DNA from: DATELY01 sp035276085
Lineage (GTDB): Bacteria > Pseudomonadota > Gammaproteobacteria > Steroidobacterales > Steroidobacteraceae
DNA length: 14,605 bases
Direction of reading: 5' to 3'
Assembly: GCA_035276085.1 (NCBI GenBank)
Contig: DATELY010000235.1
Location: 1 to 14,605, forward strand
Under the pieces are notes generated by a model that saw nothing but the letters and a program-made list of their open reading frames with translations, was not told the origin of the DNA and did not search any database. The position numbers and the translations under genes are program-made. This document shows positions 1-6,910 of the stretch, one piece after another; within the stretch, counting starts at the first letter, position 1, and each line of letters begins with the position of its first letter.

Positions 1-684
1 CGCCGATGATGCTTCCTCCGGCTGCGACCAACGCCCCATCGGAATCTGCGCGAGAATGGTCTCGCGGAATTTCTCACCGCGAACGGTTTCAGTCATCGGC
101 GTCTCGACCACGCCGAAGCAGACGGCATTGACGCGAATTTCATACTTCGCCCACTCGCGCGCCGCGCTCATGGTCATGCCGAGCAGGCCGGCTTTGGCAG
201 TCGCATAGTTGATCTGACCGATCGACCCGCGCTTGCCCGCATCGGAGGAGACATTGACGATAGAGCCATGACCACGCTCACCCGCACGCGCCCGCTCGAG
301 CAAATGACTGCCGACAGCCTGTAGAAACAGGAAGCAGCCGGTGAGGTTCACATCGAGCACCTTCTGCCATTGTTCAATGGTCATCTTGTCAATCATCGCC
401 GGGCGTGAGACGCCGGCGTTATTGGCCAGGCAGTCCACCCCGCCCCAAGCGCCAACCACCCGCGCGAGAGCCTGCCGGGCAAACGCGTGAGCAGAAACAT
501 CGCCGGAAATTCTGAGAATGCGGTCCTCGTCGGCTTCGATGGCGGCAAGCCCATTCTCGTTCAGGTCAACGGCTGCCACGCGCGCACCAAGCTCCAACGC
601 TCGCTGCACGATCGACAGCCCGATTCCCTGCGCCGCGCCGGTTACCAGAATTCGCTTGCCCTCGAGATCGCTTAAGGTATCCAA
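1..684 (-). CDS. SDR-family oxidoreductase (3-hydroxyacyl-CoA dehydrogenase/FabG-like), C-terminus outside window
   Basis: Classical short-chain dehydrogenase, 228 codons visible, lacking only the last few tens of residues. Visible in order: the Rossmann dinucleotide motif TGAAQGIG (residues 15-22); Asp40 at the end of beta-2 (AAVD), which in this family favours NAD(H) over NADP(H); NNAG (88-91); Asn113 in the DVNLTG stretch; a Ser pair at 146-147; and the YATAK catalytic motif with Tyr160 and Lys164, giving a complete Asn-Ser-Tyr-Lys tetrad. No in-frame ATG precedes the Rossmann motif. I place the start at TTG (682-684) because GGAG lies 6 nt upstream and an in-frame TGA lies just above it. 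It is the last visible gene of the minus-strand operon, 30 nt after the enoyl-CoA hydratase/isomerase. Inferred role: oxidation of a hydroxyacyl-CoA or alcohol intermediate to the ketone. The exact substrate is not visible. Confidence 0.93.
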   Translation of the reverse strand, partial: MDTLSDLEGKRILVTGAAQGIGLSIVQRALELGARVAAVDLNENGLAAIEADEDRILRISGDVSAHAFARQALARVVGAWGGVDCLANNAGVSRPAMIDKMTIEQWQKVLDVNLTGCFLFLQAVGSHLLERARAGERGHGSIVNVSSDAGKRGSIGQINYATAKAGLLGMTMSAAREWAKYEIRVNAVCFGVVETPMTETVRGEKFRETILAQIPMGRWSQPEEASSA

Positions 685-690
685 ATCATT

Positions 691-694
691 CTCC
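691..694 (-). promoter_or_regulatory. Ribosome binding site deciding a TTG start (SDR gene)
   Basis: On the minus strand GGAG is followed by a 6-nt spacer (AATGAT) and then TTG. This is optimal Shine-Dalgarno spacing and is the main reason for choosing the non-ATG start of the SDR gene. An overlapping ATG in the spacer is out of frame and reaches a stop after five codons. Confidence 0.6.
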
Positions 695-714
695 GAGTGA
701 TGGGGAGCAGCCGA

Positions 715-1500
715 TCAGCATCCTTTGAAATCTGGACGTCGCTGCTCTGAAAATGCCCGACGCGCTTCGTCATGATCGGACGACTGGCACATGCGATCCT
801 GTGCAGCGCTCTCGGCGGCCAAGAACGCCGCGAATGATGAATAATCGCCATTCAGCAAGGCCTTGGTTTCCGCTACCGTGAGCGGCGCAACCGAAGAGTA
901 ACTGCGGGCTTTTGCCTTGGCCGCGTTCAAGGCCTCACCCTTCCCGACCAGTTGATCGGCGAACCCGATTGCAACTGCTTCTTTGCCCGACAACGAGCGC
1001 CCGCTGAAGAGGAAGTCTTTGGTTTGCGCGACGCCAACCCGCTTGGGCATCGTCCAGAGCAAACCGCAATCGCCAATCAAACCCATTTTGCCAAACGCGG
1101 CACCAAACTTTGCCGTCTCTGAAACGATCATGTAATCGCAGGCCGATGCCAGCGACAGGCCGGCGCCCATGGCATAACCCTCAACCGCGGCAATGAAAGG
1201 CTTCGAGCCTTCACACATGAGTTTCACGGTGTCGTGCAAAATCGAATAGCGCAAACGAACGCGATCGATATCGATGGTCTCGCCGCTTTGCATCTGAGCG
1301 ACATCGGCACCCGATGAAAACACGTCCCCGGCGCCGGTCAGCACGATCGCGCGGCAAGCATCTTCCGCCAGCGCCTCTCTGACGGCATCACGCAAAGCCA
1401 GGCGCATCTCGGTCGAAATGGCATTGCGGCGTGCCGGCACATTGAGCGTCAGAATGATTAATTCTTCCTCTCTGGAAACGAGAACAGGTGGTTCAGACAT
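715..1500 (-). CDS. Enoyl-CoA hydratase/isomerase family protein (crotonase fold, isomerase-like active site)
   Basis: Full-length crotonase-family protein of 261 aa, the usual family length. The oxyanion-hole regions are present: SSGADV near 62-67 and GYAMGAG near 108-114. The two glutamates of classical enoyl-CoA hydratase (rat Glu144 and Glu164) are both replaced. By alignment on ACD and KFG, position 116 is Ser and position 136 is Phe. Asp144 in the LIGDCG loop sits where PaaG-like and delta3-delta2-enoyl-CoA isomerases carry their catalytic Asp. I therefore infer an isomerase or ring/double-bond rearranging activity rather than simple hydration. The start is ATG, with a purine-rich AGAGGA stretch about 11 nt upstream. 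It lies 70 nt after the CaiB-type gene and 30 nt before the SDR gene, in the same transcription unit. Substrate unknown. Confidence 0.92.
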   Translation of the reverse strand: MSEPPVLVSREEELIILTLNVPARRNAISTEMRLALRDAVREALAEDACRAIVLTGAGDVFSSGADVAQMQSGETIDIDRVRLRYSILHDTVKLMCEGSKPFIAAVEGYAMGAGLSLASACDYMIVSETAKFGAAFGKMGLIGDCGLLWTMPKRVGVAQTKDFLFSGRSLSGKEAVAIGFADQLVGKGEALNAAKAKARSYSSVAPLTVAETKALLNGDYSSFAAFLAAESAAQDRMCQSSDHDEARRAFSEQRRPDFKGC

Positions 1501-1570
1501 AGGCTCTTGTCCTCTTCTATCAGCACGCCCTTGTGCGCCAGACCAAGCGAGACGTTCCCGTCAGCCGCGT

Positions 1571-2803
1571 TCAGATAGCGCCTGATTCACGCAAACGCAG
1601 TATCCGAACGGCATCGTATCCGAGCTCCTCGGCGAGCACTTGGTCAGTATGTTGTCCGAGCAGCGGAGCGGCGACATGACGTCGAGCGGGAATATCGGAA
1701 AACCGCATCGGGTTCTCGACCGTCGGGGTGGTGCCGCCGGAAGGATGCGGTAACTCCGAAATAATTCCGCGCGCCTGTACGTGAGGATCGGTCAGCACAT
1801 CGGCAAACTCATAAACGGGCGCGGCGACGAGGCCGGCTGCCCCCAGTTCCTCGACCCAGGTCGAAACCGTGCCGCCGCGGAGAATGTCACTCACGATCGC
1901 GACCAGGGCTTCTTCATTTTCATCGCGCACTTTACGTGTGGCGAAGCGGACATCGTCGCGCAAATCGGGGCGCCCAAGCACGTCGCACAAACGCGCGAAG
2001 TCACGATCCGGTCCCGATACCAGATACATTTGGCCATCGGCGCAGTCGAATACACCGCTGGGTACCCAATGCACGCTCCGCGATCCGCTGCGCGGCGGCT
2101 GCTTTCCATCCAGCAATGCTGGAATCAGCGAGAACGCCATCATCGACAGTCCGCTTTCAACCAGCGACAAATCGATGTACTGGCCGGCACCGGTGTTTTG
2201 GCGGTGATATAGGGCGGTGACGATCGCAAGCGCCGCGAAAAGGCCAGTCGAGAAATCCATGACGTTCACTGGCGATCTCAGTGGAGGACCGTCCGCTTCG
2301 CCGTTGAGGCTCATGAAGCCGCTCATGGCTTGCGCCACAGGATCCAGGCCGGCGCGCTTGTTATACGGGCCGGTTTGCCCGAACCCCGTAATCGAACCGT
2401 AGATGATGTTCGGGTTAATGACCTTCAGAGAGGGATAGTCGAGCCCCCGCCGCGCGAGATCGCCTACTTTGTAGTTCTCGACGAACACATCGGCACTTCG
2501 CACCAGATCCCGGACGATTTCCTGCCCCTCGGCAGTCGTTATATCGACAGTGATCGAGCGCTTGTTGCGGTTCAGCGCCTGAAATTTTCCGCTGTTGGCC
2601 GTATCCCGATTTCCGTTGGCATCGCGAACAAAACCGGGACCCAAACTGCGGAACATGTCGCCGCCCCTGGGATCCTCGATTTTGATGACGTCCGCTCCCA
2701 GATCCGCAAGCATCTGACACGCCAGCGGCGCAGCGAGGACGCGTCCCAGCTCGATGACTCTGATATTTTCAAATGGCTGCATATAGCGTTCAGGCTGTGG
2801 CAT
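1571..2803 (-). CDS. CaiB/BaiF (family III) CoA-transferase
   Basis: Full-length 410-aa family III acyl-CoA transferase. Such enzymes move CoA between carboxylic acids through an aspartyl-CoA mixed anhydride. Visible: the N-terminal CoA-binding segment VIELGRVLAAPLACQMLADL (16-35), KIEDP (41-45), VFVENYKVGDLARRG (106-120), YGSITGFGQTGPY (135-147), and Asp183 in NVMDFSTG, the expected nucleophile. The C-terminal LGQHTDQVLAEELGY near 384-398 is also typical. The start is ATG at 2803, 22 nt after the upstream stop, with AGGG 4 nt before it. A second in-frame ATG at codon 8 is possible. It is a paralogue of the plus-strand gene at 9827. Role: activation of a pathway acid, probably with an acyl-CoA intermediate as CoA donor. 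Confidence 0.94.
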   Translation of the reverse strand: MPQPERYMQPFENIRVIELGRVLAAPLACQMLADLGADVIKIEDPRGGDMFRSLGPGFVRDANGNRDTANSGKFQALNRNKRSITVDITTAEGQEIVRDLVRSADVFVENYKVGDLARRGLDYPSLKVINPNIIYGSITGFGQTGPYNKRAGLDPVAQAMSGFMSLNGEADGPPLRSPVNVMDFSTGLFAALAIVTALYHRQNTGAGQYIDLSLVESGLSMMAFSLIPALLDGKQPPRSGSRSVHWVPSGVFDCADGQMYLVSGPDRDFARLCDVLGRPDLRDDVRFATRKVRDENEEALVAIVSDILRGGTVSTWVEELGAAGLVAAPVYEFADVLTDPHVQARGIISELPHPSGGTTPTVENPMRFSDIPARRHVAAPLLGQHTDQVLAEELGYDAVRILRLRESGAI

Positions 2804-2825
2804 TCATCCCTGCTGCCGCCGGGCA

Positions 2826-4097
2826 CTAAACCCTGCGGACAGAACCCGCGACGGATACCTCGCGCTCCAACGCTTCCCGGTGCGAGGGATGGGCGATCCT
2901 GATGAGCGCCTCGATCCGTTCACCGAATGCTTTGGCACGCAGATCAGCGGCGCCATACTCTGTGACGATCAGGTCCGCGTCGCTGCGCGGTGTCGTCACG
3001 GGCCCACCGAGCTTGGCGACAATGCGGCTCTTGCCATCGGCTGTGGTACTCGGCAGGGCAATAATTGAGCGGCCGCCACGGGATCGAAGGGCACCCCGTG
3101 CAAAGTCCAACTGCCCACCCACTGCGCCCAGGTAGCTTTGGCCCACGGCCTCGGCATTGATCTGACCGCTTAGATCCACTTCGATCGCCGAGTTGAGGGA
3201 GATCAGATTGGAGAGTGACGACAGCACGGCAATGTCATGGGTGTGCGACACAGGCATCAGACGAATATTCGGATTGCCGTCGCAGAAATCATAGAGCTTG
3301 CGCGTTCCGAGCAATGCACCGGTTACGGTCACGCCCGTGTCGATTTCCTTGTACTCATTGGTGACAACGCCTGCGTCGATGAGGTCCACGACGCTGTCGC
3401 CGATCATTCCCGAATGAATACCCAATCCTCGATGGTCTTTGAGCAGCGGCACCAGCGCATCGGGAACCGAACCGATCCCGACCTGAATAACGGCGCGATC
3501 CGGAATATATCCAAGCGCGTGGCGCGCAATCGAGCGGTCGACATCGCTCGGAACCGTCGAGGGGACTTCGAGCAACGGGCGGTCGGTGTGTACGCAAATA
3601 TCGATTGCGTCGCTCGTAATCGGCTCGGCGCAATGTGTGCGCGGCACTTGGGCATTGACCTCGGCGATCACGACCCGGGCATGCTTGACGGCGGTGCGGA
3701 TCCAGTCGCTGGTCAGGCCGAGACTGTAATTGCCGTTTTCATCGGGCGGAGCGACCTGGACGAGCGCGACATCGCAAGACAACCACTGACTATCGAAGGC
3801 GCGGTCGCAGGAGGTGATGTGAAAAGGGATTACATCGACGACACCCGCCTTTGTGAGCCGCCTTACATTACCCACCGCTCCGCTGCCGATGAACTGGATG
3901 TAGTCGGCATGCTCAGCGGAAAACGTGTCGGAGAAATTGGCGCCGATAAACGCGCGAAACCTGCCAATTGTGGCTCGTTGCTGAACCAGCGCTTCGGTCA
4001 ACGTCTGCGGCTCGGCACAGGCCTGCCCCCACGTCACGAAGTCTCCCGCTTTGATGAACTCGGAGAGGTCGAGGTCTTCTTTTTTAACGATACGCAT
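2826..4097 (-). CDS. Acetyl-CoA hydrolase/transferase family protein (4-hydroxybutyrate CoA-transferase-like)
   Basis: Family I-type CoA-transferase/hydrolase, 423 aa from the chosen ATG, matching the usual 420-450 aa. Conserved family stretches: VIQVGIGSVPDALVPLL (203-219), LGIHSGMIGDSVVDL (225-239), LNSAIEVDLSGQINAEAVG (301-319), GGQLDFARGALRSRGGRSI (327-345) and DLIVTEYGAADLR (375-387). The open frame extends upstream to 4565, but that part overlaps the neighbouring enoyl-CoA hydratase gene and is an out-of-frame shadow. Homology begins just after ATG 4097 (MRIVKKEDL). No clear Shine-Dalgarno is seen, so coupling to the upstream gene 35 nt away is likely. Oddity: position 230 is Gly where, as I recall, 4-hydroxybutyrate CoA-transferases have the catalytic Glu (GIHTEM). 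It could be a hydrolase or a divergent transferase. Confidence 0.9.
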   Translation of the reverse strand: MRIVKKEDLDLSEFIKAGDFVTWGQACAEPQTLTEALVQQRATIGRFRAFIGANFSDTFSAEHADYIQFIGSGAVGNVRRLTKAGVVDVIPFHITSCDRAFDSQWLSCDVALVQVAPPDENGNYSLGLTSDWIRTAVKHARVVIAEVNAQVPRTHCAEPITSDAIDICVHTDRPLLEVPSTVPSDVDRSIARHALGYIPDRAVIQVGIGSVPDALVPLLKDHRGLGIHSGMIGDSVVDLIDAGVVTNEYKEIDTGVTVTGALLGTRKLYDFCDGNPNIRLMPVSHTHDIAVLSSLSNLISLNSAIEVDLSGQINAEAVGQSYLGAVGGQLDFARGALRSRGGRSIIALPSTTADGKSRIVAKLGGPVTTPRSDADLIVTEYGAADLRAKAFGERIEALIRIAHPSHREALEREVSVAGSVRRV

Positions 4098-4132
4098 GTT
4101 TCGAAATTTCAGTTCGGGCCCGCTCAACCAGT

Positions 4133-4918
4133 CTATTCCACTACCCAACCGGGCTTCCGTTTCTCCTGAAACGATCGAAACCCTTCGATGGCATCCGGTG
4201 TGCTGGTCATCACCTGCAGCATGACCTGAGCGTATTCGAGTGACTGTTCGATCGACATGTCCCGCATCGCCGAAAGCGCGATCTTCCCGAGTCGAATGCC
4301 CGTGGGCGAACTGCGCGCGACCCGCTCGGCCAGCCACTCGACCTTTTCGTCCAGCTTCGCAGCCGGAACGACATGATTGACGATGCCGAACTGACGCGCC
4401 TGCTCCGCATCGATCGGCTCCCCGGTGATACACATCTCCATCAAATGCCGCGCAGGGATCACTCGGAGCATGTGCGGCAGGATCATCATCGGAAAGATTC
4501 CGATGCGGCTCTCGGGCGTACCGAAGCGCGCGGTGTCGACCGCGACGGCCATGTCGCATGCGCACAGCAGACCGAACCCACCCGCAAGCGCGTGTCCGTT
4601 AACCCGCGCAATGATCGGTAGACGGCAGTCGATCATGCGTTGAAGTAACTTGACGATAAAGTTTCGAGGATTTTCGAAATCCGTTTCGAAGGGCGTGCCG
4701 GTCTGGTCCTTGCCGAGATCGCCGCCCGCACAGAACGCGCGATCACCCGCACCCGTCAGGATGATGGAGCGGCATGTTGGATCAGCCTCCGCGCGATCGA
4801 TGCCCGCTACGATGCCGTCCGCGACATGTACGTTCAGCGCGTTGCGCCGTTCCGCCCGATTGATGGTAATGGCAGCGCTTGTACCCTTGCGTTCGAACAG
4901 CACGGTCTCGTCATTCAC
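4133..4918 (-). CDS. Enoyl-CoA hydratase/isomerase family protein (single-glutamate type)
   Basis: Crotonase-fold protein of 261 aa. Visible: RRNALN near 24-29, the oxyanion-hole segments FCAGGD (62-67) and GHALAGG (108-114), and ACD (120-122). The position of hydratase Glu144 is Gly116, while Glu136 in FGTPESRIG matches Glu164. Only one of the two classical catalytic glutamates is therefore present, a pattern seen in several specialised hydratases and isomerases of branched or terpenoid acyl-CoA catabolism. The start is GTG at 4918, with AGGA 7 nt upstream. It lies 29 nt after the phosphotriesterase-like gene and 35 nt before the CoA-transferase/hydrolase. It is a paralogue of the gene at 715-1500, with a different residue pattern, so the two probably act at different steps. 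Substrate not determinable. Confidence 0.92.
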   Translation of the reverse strand: MNDETVLFERKGTSAAITINRAERRNALNVHVADGIVAGIDRAEADPTCRSIILTGAGDRAFCAGGDLGKDQTGTPFETDFENPRNFIVKLLQRMIDCRLPIIARVNGHALAGGFGLLCACDMAVAVDTARFGTPESRIGIFPMMILPHMLRVIPARHLMEMCITGEPIDAEQARQFGIVNHVVPAAKLDEKVEWLAERVARSSPTGIRLGKIALSAMRDMSIEQSLEYAQVMLQVMTSTPDAIEGFRSFQEKRKPGWVVE

Positions 4919-4925
4919 GCAGATT

Positions 4926-4930
4926 TCCTC
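4926..4930 (-). promoter_or_regulatory. Ribosome binding site supporting a GTG start (enoyl-CoA hydratase)
   Basis: The minus strand reads GAGGA, then AATCTGC, then GTG. The spacing is good and no in-frame ATG is better placed, so GTG at 4918 is taken as the start. Confidence 0.6.
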
Positions 4931-4947
4931 GCATCAGCGGCCTCACG

Positions 4948-5931
4948 TCAAACGCCAGCTCTCACAGCCGGAACCCGTCCTTCAAAGTAGCGGCGAGGAT
5001 TCTCGGTCAACAGCGATTCGATGGCTTCGTCGCTGATTCCATTGGCTTGCAGCCTGGGAGCGATATTCCGCACGAAATGCATCGGCGGCACCACGGGAGG
5101 CATATCCTGAGTGCCCACCACGTGGCCACGCATGTTGAACACACAATCGTGGGATACGATGACGCTCTCGGCGTAACCGGACTTCATCAGCGCCGCGAGA
5201 CAGCTCACGCGATTTTCGTCGCTGTTGAATTGCGAGAGGCCAAATCGATCGAAGCCGATGTAGGCCCCCTGCTCGCAGATTTCTCGATGGTATCCCCGAT
5301 CGCTCGATCCGCAACTGTGCCCGACGATCACTCGCTCGGGAGGTACGCCGCGGCCAGTCAGGTATTCCAGTTGCTTTTCGCCATCGACACCGGCCGTATG
5401 CGTCGTGATGGGAACACCGGTTGCCAGTGACGCAGCGGCAGCCGCGCGCATGGCTATCTGTTCGAACTCGGTGAATGGCGCTCTGCCGGTGGCAACCTTT
5501 ATTACCGCAGGCTTGCTGTTGGCGATACCGATCCCCTGCTCGATTTCTTTGATGTACATGTCGGTGATGTACTTCTCGGCATCGGGATCGCGAGCCGCCT
5601 TGAGCTTCCAGTAGGGACCAGCCAGGACGTCTTCGTAAAGGCCGGTGGCAAAGAGGATGTTGAAGCCGGTTCTGCTGGCGACCTCTCCCATCAGCTCAGG
5701 ATCCCGCCCAATATCATTCGGGCACGGATCAAGAAGACTGCGGAAGCCTTGGGCCTGTAACTCTTGAATCAGGTCGACACACCTGGCGACCAGGTCCCGT
5801 TTCTGTCGATGATCGGCCTTGGTATCGCCTTCCCAACCCGGCAACCCAATCACGAGGTGTTCATGCATCAAGGTCTTGCCCAGCGCCTCGATGCTGATCG
5901 CACCGTCTATTGTATTAATCAATCTGGTCAT
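4948..5931 (-). CDS. Phosphotriesterase-family metal hydrolase (probable lactonase)
   Basis: Amidohydrolase-superfamily protein of 327 aa, the usual length for the phosphotriesterase/lactonase family. The binuclear metal ligands are all visible: HEH (His23, His25), a candidate carboxylated Lys145 (VIKVATG), His178 (ITTHT), His205 (GHSCGSSD) and Asp262 (VSHDC). True organophosphate hydrolysis is rare in this family, and many members hydrolyse lactones or related esters. I infer a lactone or cyclic-ester substrate produced in this pathway. ATG 5931 lies inside the end of the preceding DUF7064-like gene (17-nt overlap, different frame) and has GGGGAG about 9 nt upstream, so translation is probably coupled. 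No signal peptide is seen, so it is cytoplasmic. It sits among CoA-activating enzymes, which would take up a ring-opened hydroxy acid. Confidence 0.92.
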   Translation of the reverse strand: MTRLINTIDGAISIEALGKTLMHEHLVIGLPGWEGDTKADHRQKRDLVARCVDLIQELQAQGFRSLLDPCPNDIGRDPELMGEVASRTGFNILFATGLYEDVLAGPYWKLKAARDPDAEKYITDMYIKEIEQGIGIANSKPAVIKVATGRAPFTEFEQIAMRAAAAASLATGVPITTHTAGVDGEKQLEYLTGRGVPPERVIVGHSCGSSDRGYHREICEQGAYIGFDRFGLSQFNSDENRVSCLAALMKSGYAESVIVSHDCVFNMRGHVVGTQDMPPVVPPMHFVRNIAPRLQANGISDEAIESLLTENPRRYFEGRVPAVRAGV

Positions 5932-6904
5932 CGGAATGCTCTCCCCGACCGGTTAATTGCATTCCTCCTCGCGCCTTCCGCCGGTCGTCAGCCCATTGAT
6001 GAACAATCCACAGATCCTGATCTTCACCATGACCCGTCTCGCCATCCATATTCCATTCAAACAAACCGTTGCTGTCGATAAACGTGTGGCGGTTGATGAT
6101 CATACCGCTCAAACGCCGCCCCACGGCACGAAGCACCCGCCCATCTTCATCCACAGCATCGATCTGGATTTCCGTCGCCCAACCACCTTCTCGATGACGA
6201 AGAGTCTTGCGCGTACCGCTGACCAGATCGCGCGTGATTCCGTTGCGGGTGAGAAAACCGTAACTGATGGTTTCGTTCTTGCCGTCGGCGCTGGTCACTG
6301 CGAGGAACGCATGTTCGGGTGAAGCGATCCCCGTCACATAAGCGCTCTGCTTGGGCCGATGTTCGGGACGCGGGCCCCAGCTGCGATCACGCATCCCGAG
6401 ACAGTCGATGGGAATGTGCTCACCCTGCAGGATGAGTCTGCCTCTGACGCGCCCGAACTGATCGAAGTGATGGAGGCTACCGAACACCGAACTTTTGCTG
6501 CGCAGGGCGCGCGGTGGCATGACCGCATCGAAGGTCAGCTTTATATCGATGCGCTCGCCATCCTGATAGCTCAGGTCATAGCTCGTCAGCGGTTCCCTCA
6601 CCTTGATGCCGACACCGTTGGGCAGAACACAATCGCGCAGGTCGGTGCCAACACGCAATCGCTGAGCCGAGTAGTTGGCAGAGTAGAGGACTTCCCACGG
6701 CAGATGAGCGCTATCGTCCCAGACCCATGCACCACCCGCCACAGTACCGATGTTCGGTCTTATCAACGAATAGAGCCAACCACCCAGACGCCGTTCCGGC
6801 ACACAGAAGGAAAACCACGCTGTTTCGGTTTCCCACCAGCGATCGCTCATTTGGTCGGCATGGAATTCGTCGTCCTGGGGCCCAAAAGGCGAAGCGGAAT
6901 TCAT
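5915..6904 (-). CDS. DUF7064/DUF7065 (CrtC/AttH-like lipocalin-fold) protein
   Basis: 329-aa protein resembling the DUF7065-DUF7064 pair formerly annotated as hydroxyneurosporene synthase (CrtC, carotenoid 1,2-hydratase) or AttH-like. The diagnostic feature is GMRDRSWGPRPEHRP (170-184), with an N-terminal region rich in aromatic residues (SDRWWETETAWFSF, 20-33; GGAWVWDD, 57-64) and a late GHGEDQDLWIVHQW segment (291-304). No signal peptide or membrane segment is visible. Biochemical roles for this subgroup are poorly established. CrtC itself adds water to an isoprenoid double bond, so a hydration, cyclisation or hydrophobic ligand-binding role is possible but unproven. It starts 6 nt after the phosphotransferase stop with no clear Shine-Dalgarno, implying translational coupling. 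It overlaps the phosphotriesterase-like gene by 17 nt. Confidence 0.82.
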   Translation of the reverse strand: MNSASPFGPQDDEFHADQMSDRWWETETAWFSFCVPERRLGGWLYSLIRPNIGTVAGGAWVWDDSAHLPWEVLYSANYSAQRLRVGTDLRDCVLPNGVGIKVREPLTSYDLSYQDGERIDIKLTFDAVMPPRALRSKSSVFGSLHHFDQFGRVRGRLILQGEHIPIDCLGMRDRSWGPRPEHRPKQSAYVTGIASPEHAFLAVTSADGKNETISYGFLTRNGITRDLVSGTRKTLRHREGGWATEIQIDAVDEDGRVLRAVGRRLSGMIINRHTFIDSNGLFEWNMDGETGHGEDQDLWIVHQWADDRRKARGGMQLTGRGEHSDDQID

Positions 6905-6910
6905 GAGCGT

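Noticed and set aside
3237..4169. Plus-strand open frame of 310 codons opposite the CoA-transferase/hydrolase
   Set aside because: It is antisense to a well-supported gene, has no recognisable domain and no plausible ribosome binding site.
4098..4565. N-terminal extension of the CoA-transferase/hydrolase frame up to GTG 4565
   Set aside because: It overlaps the enoyl-CoA hydratase gene (4133-4918) in another frame, is Arg/His/Asp-rich low-similarity sequence, and family homology starts at ATG 4097.
4948..5931. Organophosphate-degrading phosphotriesterase
   Set aside because: The metal ligands are present, but neighbours are CoA-pathway enzymes and most family members are lactonases, so a phosphotriester substrate is not supported.
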